From assembly GCA_017465905.1 (NCBI GenBank), contig JAFTVE010000008.1:20294-84293 (forward strand): a stretch of DNA of 64,000 nucleotides, given 5' to 3'. The notes under the pieces were generated by a model. The model worked only from the letters and a program-made list of their open reading frames with translations. It was not told the DNA's origin and made no database searches. The translations under genes and the position numbers were made by a program. Shown here in pieces: positions 1 to 8,880 of this stretch. The DNA is from Bacteroidaceae bacterium. GTDB taxonomy: Bacteria > Bacteroidota > Bacteroidia > Bacteroidales > Bacteroidaceae. The stretch's first letter is position 1. Every line of letters starts with the position of its first letter.

Positions 1-139
1 CATAGAACACAAACGAGGGGCATCCCTCACGTTCGGTCATACTCTTGGTAAACACATCCTTCTCATCCCAGGCCTTCAGCACCTCTTTGTTCACATCCGA
101 GAGGTTTAACTGGCCATATTCGGTAAATTTCTTGTCCAT
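1..139 (-). CDS. ileS: Isoleucine--tRNA ligase, N-terminal fragment (runs off the window)
   Basis: The first 46 codons of a gene that continues beyond base 1. Read on the minus strand it starts at ATG 139-137 with MDKKFTEYGQLNLSDVNKEV and continues through a TEREGCPSFVFY stretch. This is the recognisable N-terminus of Bacteroidota isoleucyl-tRNA synthetase, just before the family's HIGH-motif region, which is cut off here. The enzyme charges tRNA-Ile in the cytoplasm. A strong Bacteroidota promoter lies 40-71 bp upstream. Identification rests only on this short N-terminal match. Confidence 0.8.
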   Translation of the reverse strand, partial: MDKKFTEYGQLNLSDVNKEVLKAWDEKDVFTKSMTEREGCPSFVFY

Positions 140-178
140 ATATCGTATGTATATTATACACCTATTTATATTAAGGTG

Positions 179-210
179 CAAAATTAATGTAAACGGAACG
201 GATATGCAAA
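179..210 (-). promoter_or_regulatory. Promoter of ileS (-33/-7 Bacteroidota type)
   Basis: On the minus strand TTTG (210-207), 20 bases, then TAATTTTG (186-179), followed 39 bases later by the ileS start. This matches the TTTG / TAnnTTTG consensus known for the primary sigma factor of Bacteroides. The same spacing recurs at four other genes of the window. Confidence 0.75.
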
Positions 211-236
211 TTTATTTGGGTATTTCCGATAACAAG

Positions 237-285
237 AAGATTGCGGGGCCGCATACAATCAGTATGTCAACTCCGCAATTATCTT
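237..285 (-). terminator. Possible terminator after the dedA transcript
   Basis: Imperfect inverted repeat: AAGATTGCGG at 237-246 faces CCGCAATTATCTT at 273-285 with a 26-base loop. It lies 32 bp past the dedA stop. The T-run that follows on the minus strand (CTTGTT) is short, so efficiency is uncertain. Confidence 0.4.
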
Positions 286-316
286 ATCATGCCCTTTGGG
301 ACTTTTACGGCATGTC

Positions 317-946
317 TTACTTTTTCTTCACTCCTTTATATATAATATATCCGAGTGCGAGGGTTACGACGGCGATGATCACGTAGCCTATCTCGTGGCT
401 ATATTCAGTGACAGTACCGATGAGTTGGTCTTCGGGTACGATAGCTTCGAGATACCAGCCGAGGGCAGCCAGAACGCTATTCCACAAGCCTGCGCCGAGG
501 GCGGTGAAGGCAATGAACTTGGCTATGCTCATCTTGGCCAATCCGGCAGGGATTGAGATGAGCTGGCGCACAGCAGGGACAAGACGTCCGATGAGTGTGG
601 CGATGACTCCATGCTTGCGGAAGAATCTCTCGGCGGTCTCTACCTTCTCTTGGTCGAGCAGGCACATGTGGCCGATGCGGCTATTGGCAAATTTGTATAC
701 GATGGGCTTTCCTAACCACAAGGCAAGGTAGTAGTTGGTGAGAGCACCGATGATGGCTCCCACGGTGGCAAAGAAGATGACGAGCCATACGCTGAGTTCA
801 CCAGTTGCTGCAGCCTTGTATGCGGCAGGAGGCACTACGACTTCAGAGGGGAAGGGTATGAATGAGCTCTCGATAGCCATCAGCAGGGTAATGGTCCAGT
901 AATTTAGGTTGTCTAAGCACCATTGGATGAATTGTACGGATTCCAT
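317..946 (-). CDS. DedA family inner-membrane protein
   Basis: 209 residues, the usual DedA length. Two family signatures are visible: SSFIPFPSEVVVPPAA near residue 30, within the first membrane segment, and GRLVPAVRQLISIPAG near residue 120. These are the paired re-entrant-helix motifs of DedA/VTT proteins. At least four hydrophobic segments, including one at the C-terminus, end in a basic KKK tail. Members act in membrane-lipid (undecaprenyl phosphate or phospholipid) flipping; the substrate here cannot be read from sequence. It follows the TPR gene by 27 bp and is probably the last gene of a glnS-TPR-dedA transcript. Confidence 0.85.
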   Translation of the reverse strand: MESVQFIQWCLDNLNYWTITLLMAIESSFIPFPSEVVVPPAAYKAAATGELSVWLVIFFATVGAIIGALTNYYLALWLGKPIVYKFANSRIGHMCLLDQEKVETAERFFRKHGVIATLIGRLVPAVRQLISIPAGLAKMSIAKFIAFTALGAGLWNSVLAALGWYLEAIVPEDQLIGTVTEYSHEIGYVIIAVVTLALGYIIYKGVKKK

Positions 947-973
947 GTCGTGTTTGTGAATTTGAATAGTTGG

Positions 974-2398
974 TTATGGTTGTTTAATAGCTTTGAGTCG
1001 TTGTATCATGTTATCGGCACTCTCTCCTTGAGCGGGCTCGAGTGTGAATATCTCATAGGTCTTCTGTGGACATTGCACAAGGGCTTCGGAGAGTGTCTCC
1101 TTGAATTGCTCCTCGTTGAGAACCCATTCGCACATGCACAGGTAGGGGTAGAGTACCGAAGGGTCTATCTCGGGGTTGTCCTTGAGCTGTCGCAGTATGT
1201 AGTAGCTCATGCTGTAGAGGCCGTTCTCGAGCATGGATACGCCGATGAGGAAGAGCGAGCGCTCGGCATTCTCGGTACTGTTGTTGAGTGCTTCGACGAA
1301 GGCTTGGTTGCTCTCCTCGAAGTGGCCTTGGCACAGTAGCTCGTGTCCCTTCATGATAATCAGTTCCTGATTGTCGGGGTATATTTTCAGTGCCTCTTCT
1401 ATGTAGGTGACTGCCTTCTTGTGCTCTCCCTTTCGGCTGAAGATGAGTGACAGCTGGCTGTAAATCTGGCCCTGCTCCTCTGTGCCGTCGGTCGTCTCGA
1501 CGAGTGCTTCGGTCAGGTATTCCAGCGCCTTGTCGTCATCATTCATGTTTATGCGGCAGATGCCCATGTGGTATAGTGCATTGACTGCTCCCGGATAGTC
1601 GTGGCTGATGTGCTGGTAATACTCCTCGGCTTTCTCGTAGTTGCCTATGTTGAAGTAGCTGTTGGCTATGGCATGCATAGCGAAGTAGCAGTCGTTGTCG
1701 TTGATGGCTATGGCAAACTCGAAGGATTCGATGGCCTTGTCGTACTGCTCGGTCTGGAAATATATCTTGCCCAGCTCTTCCCAATAGGCGATGTTGTAGG
1801 CATCGGTATCGAGCAGGCGGTTGTATATGTCAATGGCTTCGGTGAACTGCTTTTTCAGGATGTGGCAATAGGCGGCCGACTCCAGCAGTTGGGGATTCTC
1901 AGGGTGTCGTGCGATGGCCTCTTCGAGCCAGAGAGTGGCCTGCTTTTCTTTCTGGTTGTCGAGCAACAGGTCGATGATGTCGACATAGGTGTTGGCGCTG
2001 TATCTCTCCAGTTCGATGAGAGCCCTGAGTATGTCGTTGGCCTTGTGCTCCTTCTCTGTAGCCATCATAAGTTCCGCTCTTAGGAAGAGCACCTCCCGAT
2101 CGTTGTTGTCGGTAAGCTTCTCGGCTATCTGTATGGCCTCACCCACCTGTCCGTTGATGAGCCGTGCACGAGCTTTGAATATGAGGGCATCAATGCTGTC
2201 GGGGTGTAGTCGCAGGGCATAGTCGAGTGCTCCTTCAGCCCCAAGCGAGTCGCCCAGCATGGCGTAATATTCGGCGATGTCGGTCAGCTCGGAGTCTTCA
2301 AAATAGTAGTTGGCTCCGTTCTGCAGCATCTCCTCATAGCGGGTTAGGATATGCTTGAACTCTGGTTTATCGAAATATGATGCGAACTGTTCTTTCAT
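974..2398 (-). CDS. Tetratricopeptide-repeat protein
   Basis: 474 residues made almost entirely of TPR helices. Typical units are WEELGKIYFQTEQYDKAIES near residue 205 and an ALYHMGICRINMNDDDKALE unit further on. There is no signal peptide or membrane segment, so it is probably a cytoplasmic scaffold. TPR proteins bind partners through the concave superhelix, and no catalytic domain is seen. It sits between glnS (143 bp upstream) and dedA (27 bp downstream) on the same strand. The specific role is unknown. Confidence 0.8.
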   Translation of the reverse strand: MKEQFASYFDKPEFKHILTRYEEMLQNGANYYFEDSELTDIAEYYAMLGDSLGAEGALDYALRLHPDSIDALIFKARARLINGQVGEAIQIAEKLTDNNDREVLFLRAELMMATEKEHKANDILRALIELERYSANTYVDIIDLLLDNQKEKQATLWLEEAIARHPENPQLLESAAYCHILKKQFTEAIDIYNRLLDTDAYNIAYWEELGKIYFQTEQYDKAIESFEFAIAINDNDCYFAMHAIANSYFNIGNYEKAEEYYQHISHDYPGAVNALYHMGICRINMNDDDKALEYLTEALVETTDGTEEQGQIYSQLSLIFSRKGEHKKAVTYIEEALKIYPDNQELIIMKGHELLCQGHFEESNQAFVEALNNSTENAERSLFLIGVSMLENGLYSMSYYILRQLKDNPEIDPSVLYPYLCMCEWVLNEEQFKETLSEALVQCPQKTYEIFTLEPAQGESADNMIQRLKAIKQP

Positions 2399-2403
2399 AT
2401 GGT

Positions 2404-2545
2404 TTTAAGTTTTTGAGTTTATGAGTTTTAAGTTTGTGAGTTGCTGCCACTGCCATAGTGAATTTTAAGTGGTAACAAATAACAAGGAAACTTTGTTTAA
2501 TTTAAGTTATCAGACGCTAATGAACTCAAAAACTCATAAACTTAC
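2404..2545. repeat. Inverted AAGTTTTTGAGTTTATGAG repeat in the TPR-glnS gap
   Basis: Words of the form AAGTTTTTGAGTTTATGAG (about 2408-2426, then an imperfect copy) return in inverse orientation as ACTCAAAAACTCATAAACTT at 2523-2542, ending at the glnS stop. They enclose about 95 bp of AT-rich DNA. A related word, ACTCACCAACTCAAAAACTT, lies at 63708-63727 beside the HU-like gene. It looks like a small non-coding repeat family; function unknown. Confidence 0.55.
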
Positions 2546-4281
2546 TTATTCATTTTGCTCCAGGTATCCTTGAGCGATACGGTGCGGTTGAATACGAGGT
2601 GCTCTGCGGTAGACTCCTTGTCGACGTTGAAGTAGCCGATGCGGCGGAACTGCAGGTAGTCGAGCGGCTTGGCCTCGGCCAGGTAGCGCTCCACGTAGCA
2701 CTCGGTGAGCACTTTCAGTGAGTCGGGGTTGATCATCTCCTGCATGGCCTCCAGTGCGTCGCAGCCCTTGGCTTCGCGGATGGCTGCCATCTCGTCGCGC
2801 GGGTTCTCTACCTTCCACAGACGGTCGTAGAGGCGTACCTCGGCCTTCAGACAGTGGGCGCAGCTCACCCAGTGGAGTGTACCCTTCACTTTGCGGTTGC
2901 TGCCGGGCATGCCGGTCTTGGTGTCGGGGTCATACTCGGCGTATACCTTGGTGACGTTACCCTCGTCGTCTTTATCGCATTTTATGCACTTCACGATGTA
3001 GGCATTCATCAGGCGCACCTCCTGGCCGGGAGTCATGCGGAAATATTTCTTCGGGGCATCCTCCATGAAGTCTTCGCGCTCGATCCACAGTTCGCGGCTG
3101 AACTCGATGGTGTGTGTGCCAGCTTCGGGGTCCTCGGGGTTGTTGATGGCCTCCATCACCTCTACCTGTCCCTCGGGATAGTTGGTGATGACGAGCTTCA
3201 CGGGGTTGATGACGGCCGATACTCGTGTGGCGCGGGTGTTGAGGTCTTCGCGCACGGCGCTTTCGAGTAGGGCAAAGTCGTTGAGCGCGTCGTAGGTGGT
3301 GTAGCCAATCTTGTCCACGAAGTTGCGGATCGATTCGGGCGAGTAGCCACGGCGACGGAATCCGCAGATGGTCGGCATGCGAGGGTCGTCCCAACCGTTG
3401 ACGAGGCCCTCCTTTACTAATATAAGGAGGTTGCGCTTGCTCATGAGGGTGTAGTTGAGGTTGAGCTTGTTGAACTCATACTGGCGGGGACGGTTGTCGT
3501 CGAGGTCCTGGCCGTTCTTCACCCAGTCCACGAAGAGGTCGTAGAGGGGGCGGTGAGGCACAAACTCCAGTGTGCAGAGCGAGTGGGTGACGCCCTCGAA
3601 GTAGTCGCTCTGTCCGTGAGCGAAGTCATACATCGGGTAGGCCTTCCATGTGGTGCCTGTGCGGTGGTGCGGATGGTTCACTACGCGGTATATGATGGGG
3701 TCGCGGAAGTGCATGTTGGGGTTGGCCATGTCGATCTTGGCACGCAGCACCATGCGTCCCTCCTCGATCTCGCCGCGGTTCATCTTCTCGAACAGCTCCA
3801 GGCTCTCCTCTACGGGGCGGTTGCGGTAGGGGCTCTCGGTACCGGGCTGTGTAGTGGTACCCTTCTGTGCTGCAATCTCTTCGGACGACTGCTCGTCGAT
3901 GTATGCCTTGCCCTGCTTGATGAGGTCAACGGCAAAGTCCCACAACTGCTGGAAGTAGTCCGATGCGTAGTACTCGTTGCCCCACTGGAAGCCCAGCCAC
4001 TGGATGTCCTCCTTGATAGCCTCTACATACTCCACATCCTCCTTGGTGGGGTTGGTGTCGTCGAAGCGCAGGTTGCATACGCCGCCATATTTCTGCGCCA
4101 TGCCGAAGTCGAGGCATATTGCCTTGGCGTGTCCTATGTGGAGATATCCGTTGGGTTCGGGCGGGAATCGTGTCTGCACTTTTCCGCCGTTCTTGCCCTC
4201 GGCGAGGTCGTTTACTACTATCTGCTCAATGAAGCTCAGACTCTTTTTCTCTGTATTTTCGCTTACTGTCTGTTCAGCCAT
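2542..4281 (-). CDS. glnS: Glutamine--tRNA ligase
   Basis: 579 residues, class I synthetase charging tRNA-Gln. The HIGH motif is at 48-51 in PPEPNGYLHIGHAKA, and the KMSKS-equivalent is MSKR at 280-283, the form typical of GlnRS rather than GluRS. TTWKAYPMYDFAHG and a C-terminal anticodon-binding beta-barrel region are also as expected. Length fits Bacteroidota GlnRS. The start is supported by a promoter 27-58 bp upstream. Presence of GlnRS implies direct glutaminylation of tRNA-Gln. Confidence 0.96.
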   Translation of the reverse strand: MAEQTVSENTEKKSLSFIEQIVVNDLAEGKNGGKVQTRFPPEPNGYLHIGHAKAICLDFGMAQKYGGVCNLRFDDTNPTKEDVEYVEAIKEDIQWLGFQWGNEYYASDYFQQLWDFAVDLIKQGKAYIDEQSSEEIAAQKGTTTQPGTESPYRNRPVEESLELFEKMNRGEIEEGRMVLRAKIDMANPNMHFRDPIIYRVVNHPHHRTGTTWKAYPMYDFAHGQSDYFEGVTHSLCTLEFVPHRPLYDLFVDWVKNGQDLDDNRPRQYEFNKLNLNYTLMSKRNLLILVKEGLVNGWDDPRMPTICGFRRRGYSPESIRNFVDKIGYTTYDALNDFALLESAVREDLNTRATRVSAVINPVKLVITNYPEGQVEVMEAINNPEDPEAGTHTIEFSRELWIEREDFMEDAPKKYFRMTPGQEVRLMNAYIVKCIKCDKDDEGNVTKVYAEYDPDTKTGMPGSNRKVKGTLHWVSCAHCLKAEVRLYDRLWKVENPRDEMAAIREAKGCDALEAMQEMINPDSLKVLTECYVERYLAEAKPLDYLQFRRIGYFNVDKESTAEHLVFNRTVSLKDTWSKMNK

Positions 4282-4307
4282 AATATTCCAATTTGTTTAA
4301 TATTTCG

Positions 4308-4339
4308 CAAAATTAGTGCAAGCCGAACGAAATATCAAA
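4308..4339 (-). promoter_or_regulatory. Promoter of glnS (-33/-7 Bacteroidota type)
   Basis: Minus strand: TTTG (4339-4336), 20 bases, TAATTTTG (4315-4308), then 26 bases to the glnS ATG. The block is duplicated almost exactly in front of dnaX. Confidence 0.75.
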
Positions 4340-4442
4340 TTTATTTGAATATTTCTGAGGTGCCGCCTAATTTCTGTGCTTGCGTAGCAAGGACTAAAAT
4401 TAGTGCAAACCGCGAGGAGAACAAAATAAATTCATTTATTTT
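4308..4442. repeat. Intergenic repeat copy A (glnS-dnaX gap)
   Basis: Contains the glnS promoter, a block ending in TGCTTGCGTAGCAA at 4390, a second partial copy of the promoter word (AAAATTAGTGCAAACCG, 4397-4413) and a tail with the palindrome AATAAATTCATTTATT that abuts the dnaX stop. Nearly the whole gap recurs in the dnaX-kinase gap (6283-6492). The palindromic tail may serve as a weak terminator for dnaX. Confidence 0.7.
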
Positions 4443-6263
4443 TTACTCCAAGTCCAGTTCCAGACTCTCCTTGAGTTTGCGCAGTATGGGGTTTCGTTGT
4501 TCCAGTGCCTGGTACTGCTCCACGCGGCTCAGTATACGGTGTGTCTGCAGTGTCTCCTCCAGCACGATTTGTATGTTGATCTGCTGGTTCTGCATCTGCT
4601 GTCTGAGGTATTGCTCTATCGAGGGTTTCATGGTCCCGAGGTCTTGTGCCACAATCTTGTTGTCGATGGTGACGATGACGTTCGTCCCCTCCTTGAGTGC
4701 CGGGCGTATGTTCATGAGACGTCCTGCCATGGCCGATTCCTCTTTGGGCAGCGAGGAGGCAAACTGTTTCCAGCAGATGCGGAGTCCCTCTTCGCTGACG
4801 GGCAGGTCTTCGAGTATAACCTGCTGAGGGGTCTGTGGCATCTGTGTAACTGTGTCTGTGGCCTTTTCGGTAGCTTGGCTCGCCGTGCGGTTGATGCTGG
4901 CATGAATGGAGAATCCTTGCGGGCGGCGCATGGTGGCGGTCTTTCCGCTGAAGGTTCCCAGCCTGTCGATGGGGCTTCCCGTGGTGGCTGTTGGCGATGG
5001 CTGTTGGCTGTTGGCTATGGTTGCATGTGCTGCAGGCTGTGTTGTGCTTGCAGTGGTGGGCGATGCCGGTCTACTGCTCTTCGGCTGGCTCGCTGTGGCG
5101 GTGGCTACCGCCTTGTGGAATAGGGGTTTCAGCTTCTTAGGGCCACGCCCCGAGCCTATCTCGTCGGGGTCGCCGGTGAGCTGTGCCAGCTGTATCAGGG
5201 TGAGCTCCACGAGCAGTCGCTTGTTTTTGCTGACGCGGTAGTTGAGGTCACAGTCGTTGCATAGCTTGATGGCGTGTATGAGCATCCGTTCGGGACATTT
5301 CTGTGCCTGTTCGCGGTAGCGTTCGCGCACGTCGTGGCTCACCTCCAGCAGGGGTAGGGTAGCGGGCTCGCGGCTCACGAGCAGGTCGCGCAGGTGTGCG
5401 GTGAGGTTGGTGATGAAGTTGCCCCCGTCGAAACCGCGGCGCAGCACCTCGTCGAAGAGCAGCATCGTCTCGCTTATCTTATGCTCCAGGAAGAGGTCGG
5501 TGAAGCGGAAGTAGTAGTCGTAGTCCAGTATGTTGAGGCTACCGATGACGCCCTGGTAGGTGATGTTTCCCTGTGTGTAGCTCACCATCTGGTCGAAGAG
5601 CGAGAGTGCGTCGCGCATGCCACCGTCGGCCTTCTGTGCTATGATGTGCAGTGCAGCCTCCTCGGCGGCCACTCCCTCCTTGGCGGCAACCTTGGCCAGG
5701 TGCTCCACGATGTCCGTCAGCTCGATGCGTGTGAAGTCATACGTCTGGCAGCGCGAGAGGATGGTGGGCAGCACCTTGTGGCGCTCGGTGGTGGCGAGGA
5801 TGAAGATGGCGTGGCGTGGCGGTTCCTCCAGTGTCTTGAGGAAGGCATTGAAGGCGGCTGTCGAGAGCATGTGCACCTCGTCGATGATGAACACCTTGTA
5901 CCGGCCTATCTGTGGCGGTATGCGCACCTGGTCGATGAGCTCGCGTATGTCGTCAACGGAGTTGTTCGACGCGGCGTCCAGCTCGTGTATGTTATAGGAG
6001 CGCTGCTCGTTGAAGGCGCGGCACGACTCGCACTCGTTGCAGGCCTCGCCCTCGGGGGTGAGGTGCTCGCAGTTGATTGACTTGGCGAAGATGCGTGCAC
6101 AGGTGGTCTTGCCTACGCCTCGCGGACCGCAGAACAGGTATGCGTGTGCCAGCTTCCCGGTGAGTATGGCATTCTTGAGAGTCACGATGAGGGCCTTCTG
6201 TCCCACCACCGTATCAAACGTGGCTGGACGGTACTTACGGGCCGATACGATAAAATTTTCCAT
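4443..6263 (-). CDS. dnaX: DNA polymerase III subunit gamma/tau
   Basis: 606-residue clamp-loader ATPase of the replisome. Walker A GPRGVGKT is at 46-53; a cysteine cluster CEHLTPEGEACNECESC typical of the DnaX zinc module follows; Walker B is IIDEVHML; sensor-1/SRC is LSRCQ. From about residue 370 a low-complexity Ser/Thr/Pro/Ala-rich linker leads to a C-terminal tau-like domain. No frameshift heptamer was identified, so a short gamma form cannot be claimed. It follows its own promoter, a duplicate of the glnS promoter. Confidence 0.95.
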   Translation of the reverse strand: MENFIVSARKYRPATFDTVVGQKALIVTLKNAILTGKLAHAYLFCGPRGVGKTTCARIFAKSINCEHLTPEGEACNECESCRAFNEQRSYNIHELDAASNNSVDDIRELIDQVRIPPQIGRYKVFIIDEVHMLSTAAFNAFLKTLEEPPRHAIFILATTERHKVLPTILSRCQTYDFTRIELTDIVEHLAKVAAKEGVAAEEAALHIIAQKADGGMRDALSLFDQMVSYTQGNITYQGVIGSLNILDYDYYFRFTDLFLEHKISETMLLFDEVLRRGFDGGNFITNLTAHLRDLLVSREPATLPLLEVSHDVRERYREQAQKCPERMLIHAIKLCNDCDLNYRVSKNKRLLVELTLIQLAQLTGDPDEIGSGRGPKKLKPLFHKAVATATASQPKSSRPASPTTASTTQPAAHATIANSQQPSPTATTGSPIDRLGTFSGKTATMRRPQGFSIHASINRTASQATEKATDTVTQMPQTPQQVILEDLPVSEEGLRICWKQFASSLPKEESAMAGRLMNIRPALKEGTNVIVTIDNKIVAQDLGTMKPSIEQYLRQQMQNQQINIQIVLEETLQTHRILSRVEQYQALEQRNPILRKLKESLELDLE

Positions 6264-6282
6264 ATTTTCTTCTTTGTGAAGA

Positions 6283-6314
6283 CAAAATTAGTGCAAGCCG
6301 AACGAAATATCAAA
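6283..6314 (-). promoter_or_regulatory. Promoter of dnaX (-33/-7 Bacteroidota type)
   Basis: Minus strand: TTTG (6314-6311), 20 bases, TAATTTTG (6290-6283), 19 bases before the dnaX ATG. From the -33 to the -7 box it is identical to the glnS promoter. Confidence 0.75.
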
Positions 6315-6492
6315 TTTATTTGAATATTTCTGAGGTGCAGCCTAATTTCTGTGCTTGCGTAGCAAGAACTAAAGATACAACAACTGACGCATGAGCGAGC
6401 AAGAGCCAAGCTTGCTTAGGCTCTTTCAGCGAGCGAAAAGGAAGAAAGCGGAGCTAAGCCGAGAGGAGAACAAAATAAATTCATTTATTTTT
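6283..6492. repeat. Intergenic repeat copy B (dnaX-kinase gap), with extra hairpin segment
   Basis: Near-identical to the 4308-4442 copy over the promoter block and the AATAAATTCATTTATT tail, but about 75 bp longer in the middle. The extra segment (about 6370-6460) holds GAGCCAAGCTTGCTTAGGCTC, an inverted repeat, and several GAGCGA words. The tail runs to within 12 bp of the kinase stop. Confidence 0.7.
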
Positions 6493-6504
6493 CGCCTCTT
6501 CCCT

Positions 6505-8118
6505 CTACAAATCCCCGATGAGGGTCATGTCGCGCCAGTGCTGTGCATTGCGGTATTTCTCTACCGAAGCTGCGGGGACGTGCAGGGTGATATCCTTGCG
6601 GTTCACTATTCTTGGGATGTCCTGCGGTTCGGGGGAGTGGTTGTAGATGTGCTTCAGGCTGTCGCAGTGGAAGAATGCATATTCACCTATTGTGGTGAGG
6701 CCGGCTGGGAGGGTTATCTCCTTCAATTTACTGCATTCCCAGAATACGCCTCGGCTTATTGTTTTCAGGGTTGATGGGAGTGTTATCGACTCCAAAGCCT
6801 TGCAGTTGCCAAAGGCATCGACTTCCAGCGACTCCACTCCCTCGGGGATGATGACCTCTTTCAAGTGCCGGTTGTCGACGAATGTGGCGTTCCCGATGCG
6901 GCGCAGGCTTCGGGGGAGCTTCACGCTTCTCAGTCCAGTGCCGCGGAAACAGTGGTTGCTCAGTGCCACTATTCCTTCGGGGATAGTGGCGTAGACCAGT
7001 GATGTGTCGCCATGGAAGGCCCAATCGCCAATCTCCCGCAGTGTCGGTGGGAAGCTTACACTGGCTATGTCGGGATACTCGCTGAAGGCCGCTTCGGCAA
7101 TCTTCGTCACTTTGTATAATTTGCCGCGTATTTCTACTTCTTTGCTCAGATAGATGATGACATCGCCTGTCTCTTTGTCTTTTGCCAGCTTGCGTTGCCT
7201 TCCTATGGCCATGCAGGTGGCGCTGTCTTCTGAGGTGATTACATAGTACAGGCCTCCCACCTCGGCATCCTTCTCTATGTACATCATCAGCTGTCTGTGG
7301 CTTTCGGTGCCTTCAAACTGTTTCCACCCCCATACGGCAGCTATGATGGTGGCGATGCAGCCTACCGCTACGAGGGTCTTTATGGTCCTGCTTTTCCGGT
7401 TCAATGCACGGCTCATCTCCTTGGCGCTCTCAAACCGTTCTTGCTTCTGCTCTCTCAGGCATTGTTGCATGATGCGTTCCAGGCGGCGCGAATACTTCAC
7501 CTTTGCCTGCTCCTTTATATATAGCATCAGACGGCCTACGGCATAGATGTCGGTTCGTGCATCCACCTCGCCCATTCGTCCTTCGGCAAGTTCGGGTGCT
7601 GCGAACCCCAGTGTGCGGCCTGCTGTGTGGCTATATCCGTCGGTGAAGCTGAAGCCGAGGTCTATGATCTTTACCTCGTTTGACACTTGGGTGAGCATCA
7701 CGTTGTCGGGCTTGAGGTCGAGGTAGGCAACGTTGTTGCTGTGCAGTGCCTCCAGTCCATCGAGCAGTTGCCGCAGCAGTCGCTCCACGTGCTTCTCGTT
7801 GGCAAACCACTCCGGTTCATGCTTGATTTTCTCGTCCAGTGTCTGCCCGTTGACATGCTCCATCAGCAGGTACAGTCCGTCGGCATTCTCGCCAATGCTT
7901 TCATAGTGCAGGATGTGTCGGTTGCTGATGCGTCGGCCCGTCTCATACTCCTTATAGAATGCGGCACGGTAGCGCAGCTCACTGGCATATTCGGGGCGTA
8001 GCTGCTTCATGAAGTACTGTTTTCCCTCGACACGCACCACGTATGATAGCGATGTGGCTCCTATGTAACCTGCGGGTTCCTGGAATTCGATGTTGTCGAC
8101 AAGTCCCGAAATGTTCAT
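6505..8118 (-). CDS. Transmembrane Ser/Thr protein kinase with BspA-type leucine-rich-repeat sensor domain
   Basis: 537 residues. Residues 1 to about 240 are a Hanks-type kinase: glycine loop GYIGATSLSYVV (17-28), ATP-binding Lys38 in FMKQL, catalytic loop YLDLKPDN with Asp134 and Asn139, and IDLG with Asp153 replacing DFG. The HRD histidine is replaced by Tyr132, otherwise the core is intact. A single membrane segment TLVAVGCIATIIAAVWGW follows at about 248-265. The outer part (about 330-537) is LRR_5/BspA repeats such as SLESITLPSTLKTI. Topology is that of a receptor kinase. It is 15 bp downstream of the 8134-8694 gene and very probably co-transcribed. Confidence 0.85.
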   Translation of the reverse strand: MNISGLVDNIEFQEPAGYIGATSLSYVVRVEGKQYFMKQLRPEYASELRYRAAFYKEYETGRRISNRHILHYESIGENADGLYLLMEHVNGQTLDEKIKHEPEWFANEKHVERLLRQLLDGLEALHSNNVAYLDLKPDNVMLTQVSNEVKIIDLGFSFTDGYSHTAGRTLGFAAPELAEGRMGEVDARTDIYAVGRLMLYIKEQAKVKYSRRLERIMQQCLREQKQERFESAKEMSRALNRKSRTIKTLVAVGCIATIIAAVWGWKQFEGTESHRQLMMYIEKDAEVGGLYYVITSEDSATCMAIGRQRKLAKDKETGDVIIYLSKEVEIRGKLYKVTKIAEAAFSEYPDIASVSFPPTLREIGDWAFHGDTSLVYATIPEGIVALSNHCFRGTGLRSVKLPRSLRRIGNATFVDNRHLKEVIIPEGVESLEVDAFGNCKALESITLPSTLKTISRGVFWECSKLKEITLPAGLTTIGEYAFFHCDSLKHIYNHSPEPQDIPRIVNRKDITLHVPAASVEKYRNAQHWRDMTLIGDL

Positions 8119-8133
8119 GCTCTCTCTCCCTCC

Positions 8134-8694
8134 TTACAATAATCTGTATTTCACACCGCCAACCTTGCCGCATACATAGTTCACCGGCTGTCCGCCTTCA
8201 TGCACCAGGCATTGCAGGTAGAGTGGCTCTCCTTCGATGATCTGCCCTGCGTGGAAGGTGTCGCCCACGGATAGTTTGCTGTTCTCCGACGCTACCACCG
8301 TAAACATGTCGTGCCCCTCGAAGCGTACCGTTACCACACGGTCGGGGTGCCACCTCAGTTCCATTAGGCAGCCTGTGCTCATGGAGCTGACGTAGATGTA
8401 GTTGTTGAGCACGAAATCGCTCTCGGCCACGCCTCCTGCGCTCGATTCCTTGACGAAGGATTCCCAGTCGGTGTAGCCTACAAACTGTGCCAGGATATTG
8501 AGCGTTGATATGCGTGGCTTGCTCTCGTCGGAGCCTACATATCCCCACAGTCGCTTCAGTGTGGAGGGGCTGACTTGTGTCTTCGTGTTGTCGAATATGC
8601 GCATCGACAGGTAGTCAAAGTCACGCGGCGTACGTATCGTTCGCCCCACGCGCTTTTCTATGCGTTCACACAATATCCTGTGTATCTGTTCCAT
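8134..8694 (-). CDS. Small putative DNA-binding protein preceding the LRR kinase
   Basis: 186 residues from ATG 8694. An upstream in-frame start at 8820 is less likely because a promoter-like TAATTTTG box (8752-8745) would fall inside the extension. The N-terminal part (residues 1 to about 75, with SPSTLKRLWGYVG) looks like a compact helical, HTH-like module common in Bacteroidota. The C-terminal part (about 90-186) is beta-rich with no family recognised. It is first in a two-gene unit with the receptor kinase, so it could be a regulator or kinase substrate; that is inference. Confidence 0.65.
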   Translation of the reverse strand: MEQIHRILCERIEKRVGRTIRTPRDFDYLSMRIFDNTKTQVSPSTLKRLWGYVGSDESKPRISTLNILAQFVGYTDWESFVKESSAGGVAESDFVLNNYIYVSSMSTGCLMELRWHPDRVVTVRFEGHDMFTVVASENSKLSVGDTFHAGQIIEGEPLYLQCLVHEGGQPVNYVCGKVGGVKYRLL

Positions 8695-8880
8695 GATGTC
8701 CTTTCTTGTCTTTTTTTCGATTGGCTGCAAAATTGCAATGTTTGCAAAATTATAAAAAAATATATTCCTCTCTGTATCTCTTGCCGATAAATATTGGTTG
8801 GTGTGGGTGAAAAGAACCAATTTGAACCAAAGGGGTTAGCGTAAAAGGATGTATCTTTGAAAAAAAATTAAACAAGTATT
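8695..8880. promoter_or_regulatory. Divergent control region between the kinase operon and the LRR lipoprotein
   Basis: 186 bp between divergent starts. Minus-strand -7-like box TAATTTTG at 8752-8745 and plus-strand -7-like box TATCTTTG at 8852-8859. Neither has a clear TTTG at the ideal upstream distance. The pair CCAATTTGAACC/GGTTCTTTTCACC around 8808-8828 might be an operator but is not well supported. Confidence 0.4.

Noticed and set aside
8695-8820. N-terminal extension of the small HTH-like gene
   Set aside because: The extension is not protein-like, and a promoter box lies within it. ATG 8694 gives the family-like start.
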